Assembly: GCA_027563935.2 (NCBI GenBank)
Contig: JANVAS020000222.1
Span: 372,001-436,000 of the forward strand
Reading direction: 5' to 3'
From: Costus lasius
Lineage: Eukaryota > Streptophyta > Magnoliopsida > Zingiberales > Costaceae
DNA length: 64,000 nt
Within the stretch, counting starts at the first letter, position 1; each line of letters opens with the position of its first letter. Below, in pieces: positions 1 through 11,424 of this stretch. Position numbers and translations under genes: made by a program. The notes under the pieces are model-generated. The model was not told the origin of the DNA, searched no databases, and was given only the letters and a program-made list of their open reading frames with translations.

Positions 1-1581
1 GTTATGTGAATTAGATGGTAAGAATACAAATTTTAATCCTATGTTGATTTTATAGATGCCCTGATAAATGCAATAATGTTATAGGATCCATGATTGTTTC
101 TCTATGTGCAGCATGTTATATATTTATGGCCATGTATCCTTGTTTGAGAAACTTGGGTGATAACTTAGCAAGGTTATACTAAACTGATCAGCATGAAACC
201 TAAGGACACTACACTACATTATGTGGTTATATGTGGTTTCGAATGTTATGTGTTGTGGTCTGTGTACCCATTATGGATAGGACTAAGGCTAAGTGTAACT
301 GTGTACTCAAGGGGATAGTCTATATGTGATATGTTAGGGGTTGGAGATTTCAGCCCGGTGTATTGTGATATGTGAGGGGTTGATGTTTCAGCCTGCCTGT
401 TGTGATTATCGTGATGAAAATGACTATCCTAGAGTCTGGTTGACACTTAGGAGTCCACTTTTGTGATTGTGAAATAATATATAAGATGTGTCTAGTGGTT
501 GTCCAGATAAGGAACCCTTTGGGAGAACGAGTGATTGATGCAAAGTGCCATGTCTTGGTCGGACAGGGGCCACCTCTTGATTTCATCACTCTTAGACTTT
601 TAGATTTTTGTGTTATGGGGTGGTGTAGATCAAGGTATCACATCTTGACCGGATGGGGATCACCTCTTGAGTCTACACACCGTCCATGTTTGTGTTGCAT
701 GTGATTTGCAGGCTTCTCCCAGTGCTTAGGCCAGAGCCGGGTTGGACCCTAGGGGTCACTTTTGATTTATGCTGGACAACAACTAAGTGGTTGGTGTGTT
801 TAGTTGGTTTAGAGTATGACTCTAGAACTTTGGTTACTCTGGGGTGACATTTGTGTGATGCCTGTACATCTAATTGTTTATATGAGTTCTGTTCTTTGTT
901 TTCTGTTCTTTGTTTTAGTTATATGTTGACTTAATGTTCTGCAAAAGGTTTTTTAAAATAATCTGCATGTATCTTTGAGTGTATGTTATGGATGGTCGAT
1001 TGAGGCTATCCACTCACTGGGCTGTGTAGCTCACCCCTCATTATTTTCAGGTGTAGAGCAGGGGCGCATTGCCTGAGTTAGCGTATGTTATGGATATTGT
1101 GATTTTCTCTACAACTATGCTGGTGCGATGTATAAGATTTTTTTTGTGTTTAGTTAACTGGGGCCGGTTATGGCTAAACTTTGTGAACCAGTGTTGCCGG
1201 TTGTGGCAGTTTTGAGATTTTGATTTTTGTGTCACCGAGGGCTTTGGCTTGTTTTCGGTGTTTGGGTCATTGATGTTAGTTCCATGAGTTTATAAAATCG
1301 ATATTGTGGCTTTGCTTCGAATTTCGAGTTGATTCGTATTTTGCGATCAGATTTGATATAAATGTGAACTTGCATATGTCTAGTGCAAGTATTGCGTGGT
1401 GGCAGGTACATTTGTGAATTTGTGTTTTGTGGAGATTCTATGTAGGGATTTTCGAAATTTTTTCAGATTGAGTTTTCTTGAACTGGGTTTTACTTAGCAT
1501 GTGCATCGATCCTGTGTGATAACATCCTGTTCCTTTGTGACTTGTGTTGCTTGTTTGGGGTTAAGATAACGGGATGTGACA
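1..1581 (+). repeat. Gyp-A 5' LTR (3' portion only)
   Basis: Matches 25557-27126 at a constant offset of 25556, with about three substitutions (near 49, 496 and 1244). It ends in GGGATGTGACA at 1581, followed by the PBS. The same terminus borders the TSD of Gyp-B. No gene is present. It contains two diverged direct-repeat units around 530-690 with the shared words GGNCACCTCTTGA and CAAGGTATCAC/CAAAGTGCCATG. Confidence 0.93.
530..690 (+). repeat. Two-unit direct repeat inside the Gyp-A LTR
   Basis: Two units about 85 bp apart share a 'CTTGACCGGATGGGGATCACCTCTTGA'-type core, described here by its ends: CTTGNCCGGA and CACCTCTTGA. Gyp-B carries three better-conserved units of the same repeat (46502-46715), so copy number differs between family members. 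Confidence 0.6.
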
Positions 1582-1584
1582 TAA

Positions 1585-1596
1585 TGGTATCAGAGG
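1585..1596 (+). other. Gyp-A primer binding site
   Basis: TGGTATCAGAGG starts 3 nt after the LTR end. It resembles the complement of the 3' end of plant initiator methionine tRNA (TGGTATCAGAGC). Minus-strand DNA synthesis would be primed here. Confidence 0.85.
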
Positions 1597-1707
1597 AGTT
1601 GGCTAGCTAAAACTTAGTTCAGGAGAAAACATGTTTGTGTATTGCTAGACACCTGATAGGTTTATGTTTGTTTTCCTTACTATGGTATGTGTGTGTAGGA
1701 ATTTAAG

Positions 1708-2230
1708 ATGGTGCGATCCAGAGGAAATGCTAGCGGCGAGGGTGAGCAGACCTCAGATCTCACGAGAACCATTGAGGCTCTGACAGGCATGGTACGGCAA
1801 CAGGGTGCCATGATAGAGAGGCAAGCTCAGATGCTGCAGCAGCAACAGACTCAGCATCAAGAAGCGCAACAGCAGCTCTTGCAGCAATTGACTCAGGAGA
1901 GATCCCAGACTACTACTCGGGTGGTGGGGAATGACTATCAGGAAGACGCTCACAGGCGCTATGTCTCGCTTGTGAGTGAATTCCAGAAACTGGGTCCTAG
2001 CTCTTTTTATGGGGGCCCAGAATCAAGTACTGCAGAGAACTGGCAGTTATGCTTGGAAAAGATTTTTCAAGTCATGCGTTGCTCCGATGAGGACAAGCTG
2101 TGTCTGACCACCTATATGATGCGTGGTGACGCAGATGAGTGGTGGAAGGGCGTGGTGAGGCTAGCTGCGGAAAGACATGAAACAGTAAATTGGCCCTACT
2201 TCTTGTCTCGATTTAACGAGAAGTATTTCC
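1708..2230 (+). pseudogene. gag: Gyp-A gag, N-terminal fragment
   Basis: The first ATG after a 126-nt leader opens a frame of about 174 codons. Residues ~20-66 are Gln-rich with heptad-like spacing (coiled coil likely). From residue ~95 comes a retrotrans_gag-type domain, ending in the segment RFNEKYF where E1 has inserted. Gag forms the virus-like particle in the cytoplasm. The homologous gag of Gyp-B starts at the same ATG, supporting the start. The apparent stop just after 2230 belongs to the E1 LTR and is an insertion artefact. The frame continues at 11425. Confidence 0.9.
2226..2230. other. Left TSD of E1 (TTTCC)
   Basis: TTTCC at 2226-2230 recurs at 11425-11429. Removing one copy plus E1 restores collinearity with the Gyp-B gag, so this is a target duplication made by the Copia integrase. 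Confidence 0.95.
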
Positions 2231-3936
2231 TGTAAGAAACCCTTATTAAGGGGGTGAAACCCTAAACATGCGCATCTAGCATGCATGACGGAAAGAGGGT
2301 TTCTAAAAGATCGTATATGACAACCATATGATCAACTTGAAGCTATGAGTTTAGATCTATACCATAGCCATAGATTGGAGGTCGGCTTGGAAGAAGAGAG
2401 CAACTTTGATCTCCTCCAAAAGTTCACACACAAAGGCGATGAAGACTCCCAACTTGCGCACCTCTTGTGCTAGCAAAAGTGCCAAGATGTCAATGATCGA
2501 GTGTAGGGAAGAGATGAAGACTTCCTTTTGCTTGGCCGGTTCCTCCTCTTCTCGTCAACACCCTCACTTGCTCGAGAGCAAAAATCGTTTCCACCAAGCA
2601 ACAAGAGAGAGGTGTAACCGAAAAACATTAGGGAGACTTCAAGCCATGAACGCATATGCGTTTTCATTTTGGAACTTTCCAAAAATGGCAACCATTAAGA
2701 GTATGCGTTCATGCGTTCATGTCTCCATGAACCAAACGCAACTCCTTCTCCCTCTTGAACCATGCGCTCAACCCATGAGCCGGTTCAATACCCTTGGTTC
2801 AATAGCGAAACCAAATCAGCCCAAGCATTAAGTCTAGATCAAATTAGACCCCAAAGTCCAAGATCTGACCATTCATCATCTGACGCTTCTGATCGCATCG
2901 ATCTAGCATCATCTCTCTCGATCGAAGCTTACCGATCTAAAGCCCTAATCAATCAAACATGATCAGACCAGATCTCACTTACAATCAGAGATTAAATCCC
3001 TTTAAACTGAACCGAAACAATTCAGTCCACACGATCTGACTTAAGCAAGCCATATCACCAAATTGTGCGACCCTAAGGGTTTCCTTTAAATGTCGGTAAC
3101 GATAACTTTCGTTATCACGATCAGTGAGGGGTATCTAGCAACACATCACTGTCTCCCGATATAAAGGAAAGAGTCTTCCAAGACTACACCCAAACCATAG
3201 CACAAGTGTGAATCAAACTCACGAGGCATGCATGTTTCCTTTGCCACTGGATGTTCTTATTGGACAAGCATGTCAAGCCTGTAACTCCAATACGATGAGC
3301 ATGATTAGATCAGATGAACACAGTCATCTGGGTATGGCCATACACTATCTCAATCTTCTCATACAGGGGGGCCCTTTAGAACATCACACTCCTTAAACAA
3401 GGAGACGACAATCCTTTATCTATCACAAGTGCCCTAACCTGACTCAAGCTCACCATCCAAGATAGTCTATAACCATTATGTTTCAAATGATATTGAACTA
3501 CCTCAAAACAATGACAATCATCATTTAGAAACACAAGTGATCTCAAGTCAAAGGACATGTGCCACTTGCTGCTTACGAGGATCATTCACATTGTGACAAG
3601 CAATGGAATATCCCAGTAGGGTCTGTCCAGTACATCCAATGTACCCATGAGTCTACATCTTATTCCATGCTCGAAGCATCCTATAAGATTAGCACACATA
3701 TTAGTCTCAATCATATCAAGGCTGTCTCAGGTTCACCAAGATATCTCGACTAAGGACATATAGCCTGTCAGCCTAGCTGAACAGCTTTGAGACATTATTC
3801 AGAAGTACACTTATTACAGCAGACAAGGTAACAACCTGAATAATAACCATGCCTTTATAAACACAAGAGTTTAGTACATGATACTTATTACAATCCCAAA
3901 GGCCTCAAACATTAGCCTTAAGGGCATACCCCAACA
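2231..3936 (-). repeat. E1 3' LTR
   Basis: 1706 bp, TG...CA bounded. It matches 9718-11424 except about four substitutions and one G lost in the G-run near 3366. Short open frames here (for example 2406-2831) recur identically in the other LTR and are not genes. Confidence 0.95.
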
Positions 3937-3947
3937 ATCTCCCACTT
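3937..3947 (-). other. E1 polypurine tract
   Basis: On the minus strand the sequence is AAGTGGGAGAT, directly abutting the 3' LTR. It primes plus-strand DNA synthesis in Copia elements. It is identical in E2 and E4. Confidence 0.85.
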
Positions 3948-3956
3948 GCACTTAAT

Positions 3957-6900
3957 CTAATGGTTGAGAAATCTCAAACCCATATTATTACAGTGCTGCT
4001 CATGCTTCTGCTGCGCCAGAGGCTTGGTAAGCGGGTCTGCCAGATTGTCATCTGTATGAACCTTGCATATTTTGATCTCGCCTCGATCAATGATCTCCCG
4101 GATCAAGTGAAACCGTCTCTGTATGTGCTTGGACTTCTGGTGCGACCGTGGTTCCTTTGCTTGTGCGATTGCTCCAGTGTTATCACAGAAGATAACCAAA
4201 GGATCAGCACTCGAAGGAACGACACCAAGTTCTCTCACGAACTTACGAATCCACACTGCCTCCTTGGATGCTTCCGAGGCTGCAACATACTCGGCTTCTG
4301 TTGTGGAATCAGCAACAGTTGACTGTTTGAAACTCTTCCACACCACTGCTCCACCATTCAAGCTAAAAACATAGCCTGATTGCGATCGGAAATCATCCTG
4401 GTCCGACTGGAACGAAGCGTCAGTATATCCCTCTATACTGAGTTCTTCCTGACCACCATATATCAAGAACATATCTTTGGTCCTCCGCAGATATTTTATA
4501 ATGTTCTTGACTGCAATCCAGTGCGCCAAACCTGGATTACTTTGGAATCGACTGGTCACGCTTAACCCGTAAGCGACGTCTGGGCGAGTACACAACATCG
4601 CATACATAATGGACCCAATAGCCGAAGCATAAGGCGTATTGTCCATTTCATCTTTCTCAGTCTGTGTTTGTGGACACTGACTCTTCGAAAGATTCAGACC
4701 ATGTCTGACTGGAAGATATCCACGTTTAGAATTCTCTAAATGGAATCTCTCCAGGACCTTATCGATGTAAGTACTCTGGCACAGCCCGAGAAGCCTCTTA
4801 GATCTATCCCGGTAGATCTTCACACCTAACACATAGGCTGCTTCTCCTAGATCTTTCATCTGGAAACATTTTCCTAACCATGCTTTAACAGCATGCAGTT
4901 CAGGAATATCATTTCCAATGATCAAGATATCATCGACGTAGAGGATTAGGAATGTAATTACGCTCCCACTAAACCTCTTATAAACACACGGGTCATCCTC
5001 GTTCTTGATGAAACCAAACTCAGAGATTGATTCATCAAAAATGAATATTCCAGCTCCTAGATGCTTGTTTCAATCCATAAATGGATTTCTTTAACTTGCA
5101 TATTTTATGACGATCTGCTGGATTAGTGAAACCCTCAGGTTGTGTCATATACACATCCTCATCCAGATTTCCATTAAGGAAAGCTATTTTCACATCCATC
5201 TGCCAGATCTCATAATCATAATATGCTGCTATCGCGAAAAGAATCCGAATAGACTTGAACATAGCTACAGGTGAGAAAGTTTCATCATAATCTATCCCGT
5301 AGATTTGTTTGAAACCTTTCGCAACTAGCCTGCCTTTATAGGTAACCACGTTACCATCCATGTCAATCTTCTTCTTGAAGATCCATTTACAGCCTATAGG
5401 GATTACTCCCGGAGGCGGATCAACCAAATCCCAGACTTGGTTATCTGACATGGAGTCCATCTCGGCTCGCATAGCATCAAGCCATCTAGCTGACACCGGT
5501 CCACTGACCGCATCCGCATAAGTTAGGGGTTCATCATTATCAATGATGTAGACTCCGTCATAGCGCTCAGGCTGTCGACGGATCCTTCCCGATCTTCGCG
5601 GTTCCCGTGTTATCTGAGCCTCAAGTTGTTCAATAACCTGATCTACCGGCTCAGGCTCATCCAACTGTGCTTGACTACTTTGTCCTTCCTCTGGATTTTC
5701 ATCCAGCTTTATTTCTCTCCCACTGGCCTCTTGCAGAAGAAACTCCTTCTCAAGAAATATGGCCGTCCGAGCAACAAAAACTTTGTTCTCCTTGGGATCG
5801 TAGAAATAATAACCCTTAGTTTCCTTAGGGTAACCGACAAAGATGCATTTGTCAGATCTGCTCTCTAGTTTCCCAGAGGCGAGCTTTTTGACATAAGCCT
5901 CGCAACCCCAGATCCTGATAAATGTCAAGCTTGGCTGTTTCCCATACCATAATTCATATGGCGTCATTGAAACTGCCTTAGATGGCACTCGGTTTAGTAC
6001 CTTTGCAGCTGTTTCCAGTGCAAAACCCCAAAAGGAGTATGGAAGAGTGGCCTGACTCATCATAGAACGAACCATATCAAGTAACGTTCTATTTCTCCTC
6101 TCGGACACACCATTCCATTGCGGTGTTCCTGGCGGAGTGAGCTGTGAGATAATCCCACACTCCTTCAGATAGTCAGTAAATGCATGACTTAGGTATTCTC
6201 CACCTCGATCTGAGCGAAGTGCCTTGATATTTCGGCCTAGCTGATTTTGTACTTCATTCTTGAACTCTTTGAACTTGTCAAAAGATTCACTTTTATGTCT
6301 CATCAGATAGACATACCCATACCTACTGAAATCATCAGTAAAGGTAATGAAGTACTGATAGCCACCTCTGGCATGTTTACTAAATGGCCCACACACATCA
6401 CTGTGTATAAGGTCAAGTAAACCTGAAGCCCTTTGACCTTTCTTAGAAAAAGGTGACTTCGTCATTTTACCCATTAAACAAGCTTTGCATGTATCAATCT
6501 CCTTATAGGAGAATGATCCCAGCAGTCCATGATCATGCAACCGCTTAATGCGCTTCTCGTTTATATGGCCTAAACGACTATGCCATAGCAAGGTGCTGTC
6601 ATCAGCATACTTGGCTTTCTTATTATCAATGTTTTGTATAGAATATTCCATGTCCAACATGAATAACCCATTGTTGATTGAACCAGTTGCATACACAATA
6701 TTATCATAAGATAAAACACACTTTGAAATTTTGCATTCAAAGGCAAATCCTTTCCTGACAAGAGCAGGAATAGAGATAATATTCTTGGTAATACTGGGTA
6801 CAAAATAACAATTGTTTAATTCTAATACAATGCCAGATGGTAAAGAAATGAAATAGTCTCCTACAGCAACAGCAGCAACCCGTGCCCCGTTTCCAACTCG

Positions 6901-7842
6901 TAGGTCTACCTCATGCTGTCCCACTTGTCTTCTTCTCTTGAGTTCCTGTACATTTGAACAAATGTGAACTCCACATGCAGTGTCCAACACCCATGAAATA
7001 GAAGAAGAAGATAACATGACCTCAGTCACATATATACCTGAGCCAGAAGCGATGCTTCCCCTCTTATCTCCTTGGAGCGCTTTACAGTCCTTTTTCCAGT
7101 GACCCAGCTGGCCACAGTGGAAACACCTGTTATCCTTCGACCGCTTCACCTTCTGTTTCAGAGCCTTGCTGTAATTCTTGACAGGGGCCTTGCCCTTCTT
7201 CCCCTTCTTCTTGTTCCTAGAAGGAACCATCAAGACAGAGGTTGAAGGCTTACCCTTCAGAGTTTCCTCAGTTGTCAAGAGCATATTCAGCAGCTCTGCC
7301 GGCGTGCAATCGATTTTGTTCATATTAAAATTAATGATGAACGCATCGAAAGAGGGCGGGAGAGACTGCAGAATAATATCAACAGCAAGCTCCTGGTTGA
7401 CGGTATGCCCCAGTTTCTCCAGAGCCTCCTTGTGCCCAATCATCTTGAGCACGTGAGCTCCCATTGGGCTCCCCTCAGCCAGTTTGCTCTGAAAGAAGAG
7501 CTTTGTCAGATTATAGCGTTCTGTCCTCGCCTGTGCAGCATACAGCATCTTGAGGTTCGCTATAATCTCTATAGCTGACATATCCTCATGCTGACGCTGC
7601 AGCGGTGGCGTCATAGACGCAAGCATCAGGCAAGCGACATCAATGCTATCATTGACGTGCTTTTCATAGGCATCCCGAACCGCCCTTGCGGCGTTCGGAG
7701 CGGGCTGCGGCGGTATCGCCGTCTCGAGGACATACAGTTTCCTCTCTGCCTTAAGAACGATCTTAAGGTGTCCGAACCAGTCAGAGAAGTTCGGCCCAGC
7801 AAACTTCTCCCTTTCCAGTAGGGATCGCACATTGAAGCTCAT
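3957..7842 (-). pseudogene. gag-pol: E1 gag-pol polyprotein, broken by one frameshift
   Basis: Two frames, 7842-5035 and about 5037-3957, together cover gag, zinc knuckle (CFHCGQLGHWKKDC), aspartic protease (WVLDTACG), HHCC/DDE integrase, RT (YVDD) and RNase H. Compared with intact E4, an extra base in the A-run near 5036-5041 shifts the frame just after the RT segment SRSWNI, so RNase H and the RT thumb are out of frame. The rest aligns end to end at high amino-acid identity. The annotated ATG is at 7842, but the true start may lie in the LTR (see the leader intron). The element could still be mobilised in trans by an intact copy. Confidence 0.93.
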
Positions 7843-8720
7843 GGTGTTCGTTGCTGCAGTTATCTACAACAATGCAAGAACAGCAAGGTTAGTATCAATG
7901 TTCAGAATCAATCCAGGACTTAAGAAAGATTCTTTTCTCACTATTTTATCTGACTGAAAAATCCAGTAAACAGTCCGAAAGAGTAACACTCTTTTAGTGA
8001 GATGGGATCCAGATTTCATACTTGGTCTCCGCGTCCCGCTCAGGCGAGATAAGATGCACAGAGATGACAAGCACTAATTTCTGGTAGGCTGTCCCAGCCA
8101 ATCGCCAACCCGTGCGATTCCCCTTCATCTGGGCAATCCAGCAGACTGTGCCAACTGAGTTGGTACAACACAGTCTCTGATCCCACAGATGGCTGCCTCC
8201 ATGTGCTACCATATGCGCCACATATGTAGCCTACATGGTCAAGCTGACCTGACCTACTCCCTGGACCACCACGTGCTATGCTGAGCAACGAGAAGGGATA
8301 AATCCCTACTCTGTAACACGCAGGTGTAATCCCGCACCGTCTGAAGATAGATGGACGTGCCCACTGAGTGGGTTCAACACGGCTCCAACGATAGTCAGAA
8401 CAGTGAGGTTTCGCGTCAGAAGGCTTACGAGCTTGATATGTTAGCGTTGGATTTTAACGGTCTTTTATCTTCTTACTATCAGGCATATCCTATGGCTATA
8501 GCAGAAGATAAACACATGCAATTCTAATTATATAAGCAATAAATAGAAAGCATGATCTTATGTGGTAAAAGCCCATGAACCCTAGAAAGACCTTAATTTT
8601 ACTTAAGTCTTCACTTGAGCTCTTTTGCATCTCATCTGGTCCAACCCAGGGCCCTAGCGCCAAGAGCACCTCAGGTGCGCCACCAGGTGAATGCCCCTCT
8701 AGGATGTGTGCCTTCATGCT

Positions 8721-8816
8721 CTTGTCTAATCAAAAACATTTTGATCTATCTAGACAAGCTTTGACTCGCAGGTCAATTATACAATAAATTAATAAAAAAA
8801 GTGATTCGCAGATCAC
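8721..8816 (-). other. E1 three-hairpin leader module
   Basis: Plus-strand positions: CTTGTCTA 8721-8728 pairs with TAGACAAG 8751-8758, with an inner stem ATCAAAA/TTTTGAT (8729-8735/8739-8745). TTGAC/GTCAA is at 8761-8776. GTGAT/ATCAC is at 8801-8816. The last two have loops reading CTGCGA on the element strand. All three recur in E2, E4 and E6 with pairing preserved despite base changes. Confidence 0.65.
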
Positions 8817-9703
8817 AATAATATTAACTTGTAATTTACCAGGCACGCAGGCCCCAGCACAGCACACATTAGGGCAACCCACATAAGATTAAATAAACAA
8901 GCATATGGTATCAAAACAACATGTGATCCATTCATGAAATTAAATTTTGAAAAACCCCATGGTATCAATTTTAATTTCCTTATGTGCTCTACAACCTTAC
9001 AATGGTCCATTGATAGGGATCCACTCATCCATCTAGTCAGATCCTCTGCCCTTGCATGCACCGAGTCCTAACTGACCCGTGTTGACCTAATGGTCAACCA
9101 TGCATGCGCCAAGGGCTGAACCACCCTCATGAGTTTTGGCAAGCGGGTGTGACCCCGGGCCTAACTCATGTGTGTTCAGTAGTTGTCTCAACCAGACCTC
9201 GCTACACGCCCTGGATGCAGTCGACCTATAGCCACCTCGTGCTTGCGCACAGGTGCTATCTGGTCAACCCATCTAGGCTGTCAGATGGTCTGATCAGACT
9301 AGTTGGATCTAACCTAGAAGATGCTTTCAACCCCATCAACCCATCTAAGGATTTATAGTAGGGGCACCTTAGATCTAAGTAGGCGCGCAAGATGTAAGTT
9401 TTATAAAACATCTAGAACATGCGCAAACAAACAAAACAACATGCTTCACTTGAGAACATAAGATATATCTCATATCTAGCATATTGATAACCCTTAGATC
9501 TAAGGGGAGTCCCCCCCTTCAAGGGGGAGCGCAAACTTTAGGGGGTCCCCTTCAAGGGGGAGCGCAAACTTCATGTAACCATGATACAAGCGCAAACATA
9601 GCCAATGTAAACCATGCATCATGAAAACAAAGCATCAAGTAAGCGCAACATGTATGGATCACAAACACTTCAAAGCAATCATATAGATCATATCGAAAGC
9701 CTA

Positions 9704-9715
9704 GCTTTGATACCA
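9704..9715 (-). other. E1 primer binding site
   Basis: Element-strand TGGTATCAAAGC begins 2 nt after the 5' LTR. It differs by one base from TGGTATCAGAGC in E2 and Cop-F1. Methionine tRNA is the likely primer. Confidence 0.8.
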
Positions 9716-9717
9716 AT

Positions 9718-11424
9718 TGTAAGAAACCCTTATTAAGGGGGTGAAACCCTAAACATGCGCATCTAGCATGCATGACGGAAAGAGGGTTTCTAAAAGATCG
9801 TATATGACAACCATATGATCAACTTGAAGCTATGAGTTTAGATCTATACCATAGCCATAGATTGGAGGTAGGCTTGGAAGAAGAGAGCAACTTTGATCTC
9901 CTCCAAAAGTTCACACACAAAGGCGATGAAGACTCCCAACTTGCGCACCTCTTGTGCTAGCAAAAGTGCCAAGATGTCAATGATCGAGTGTAGGGAAGAG
10001 ATGAAGACTTCCTTTTGCTTGGCCGGTTCCTCCTCTTCTCGTCAACACCCTCACTTGCTCGAGAGCAAAAATCGTTTCCACCAAGCAACAAGAGAGAGGT
10101 GTAACCGAAAAACATTAGGGAGACTTCAAGCCATGAACGCATATGCGTTTTCATTTTGGAACTTTCCAAAAATGGCAACCATTAAGAGTATGCGTTCATG
10201 CGTTCATGTCTCCATGAACCAAACGCAACTCCTTCTCCCTCTTGAACCATGCGCTCAACCCATGAGCCGGTTCAATACCCTTGGTTCAATAGCGAAACCA
10301 AATCAGCCCAAGCATTAAGTCTAGATCAAATTAGACCCCAAAGTCCAAGATCTGACCATTCATCATCTGACGCTTCTGATCGCATCGATCTAGCATCATC
10401 TCTCTCGATCGAAGCTTACCGATCTAAAGCCCTAATCAATCAAACATGATCAGACCAGATCTCACTTACAATCAGAGATTAAATCCCTTTAAACTGAACC
10501 GAAACAATTCAGTCCACACGATCTGACTTAAGCAAGCCATATCACCAAATTGTGCGACCCTAAGGGTTTCCTTTAAATGTCGGTAACGATAACTTTCGTT
10601 ATCACGATCAGTGAGGGGTATCTAGCAACACATCACTGTCTCCCGATATAAAGGAAAGAGTCTTCCAAGACTACACCCAAACCATAGCACAAGTGTGAAT
10701 CAAACTCACGAGGCATGCATGTTTCCTTTGCCACTGGATGTTCTTATTGGACAAGCATGTCAAGCCTGTAACTCCAATACGATGAGCATGATTAGATCAG
10801 ATGAACACAGTCATCTGGGTATGGCCATACACTATCTCAATCTTCTCATACAGGGGGGGCCCTTTAGAACATCACACTCCTTAAACAAGGAGACGGCAAT
10901 CCTTTATCTATCACAAGTGCCCTAACCTGACTCAAGCTCACCATCCAAGATAGTCTATAACCATTATGTTTCAAATGATATTGAACTACCTCAAAACAAT
11001 GACAATCATCATTTAGAAACACAAGTGATCTCAAGTCAAAGGACATGTGCCACTTGCTGCTTACGAGGATCATTCACATTGTGACAAGCAATGGAATATC
11101 CCAGTAGGGTCTGTCCAGTACATCTAATGTACCCATGAGTCTACATCTTATTCCATGCTCGAAGCATCCTATAAGATTAGCACACATATTAGTCTCAATC
11201 ATATCAAGGCTGTCTCAGGTTCACCAAGATATCTCGACTAAGGACATATAGCCTGTCAGCCTAGCTGAACAGCTTTGAGACATTATTCAGAAGTACACTT
11301 ATTACAGCAGACAAGGTAACAACCTGAATAATAACCATGCCTTTATAAACACAAGAGTTTATTACATGATACTTATTACAATCCCAAAGGCCTCAAACAT
11401 TAGCCTTAAGGGCATACCCCAACA
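9718..11424 (-). repeat. E1 5' LTR
   Basis: 1707 bp, starting TGTTGGGG on the element strand (11424) and ending CTTACA (9718). It contains the exon-1 ATG with donor at 9858-9848, the CTAGCA hairpin near 9950-9966, the GATAAC stem-loop at 10588-10603 and the CAGTGA/TCACTG box. No gene. Confidence 0.95.

Larger units (their letters stand above)
7843..9717 (-). other. E1 5' leader (PBS to gag ATG)
   Basis: 1.87 kb with no convincing gene. The conserved short frame at 8040-8288 also occurs in E2 and E4, but nucleotide identity is uniformly high there, so it is no evidence of coding. It contains three hairpins at 8721-8816. The tRNA-like segment found in E2, E4 and E6 is missing from E1. Confidence 0.75.
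7864..9849 (-). other. E1 predicted leader intron (donor in LTR, acceptor before gag ATG)
   Basis: On the minus strand, ATGGCTATG (9858-9850) is followed by GTATAGA, a usable donor at 9849-9848. The acceptor TTGTTGTAG ends at 7864. A perfect branch point TACTAAC lies at 7894-7888, about 24 nt upstream. Exon 2 contributes 21 nt before the ATG, so the LTR ATG would be in frame with gag-pol. The intron includes the PBS. Inferred from sequence; no transcript evidence. Confidence 0.6.
2231..11424 (-). mobile_element. Copia E1, full-length, minus strand, inserted in Gyp-A gag
   Basis: A 9.19-kb Ty1/copia element with LTRs 2231-3936 and 9718-11424, PPT at 3937-3947, PBS at 9704-9715, a long leader (7843-9717) and gag-pol 3957-7842. 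Domain order PR-INT-RT-RH is diagnostic of Copia. LTRs show about 4 substitutions and one 1-bp indel. One frameshift disables gag-pol near 5040. Relatives in the window: E2, E4 (full-length), E3, E5, E6, E7 (LTR pieces). The finer Copia lineage was not determined. Confidence 0.95.

Noticed and set aside
1680..1708. A splice acceptor before Gyp-A gag like that in Copia-E
   Set aside because: TGTGTGTGTAG precedes the ATG by ~9 nt, but there is no clear branch point and no conserved LTR donor; likely chance.
2406..2831. 141-codon frame in the E1 LTR, repeated at 9893-10318
   Set aside because: Identical LTR copy; composition is not protein-like and related LTRs do not keep it.
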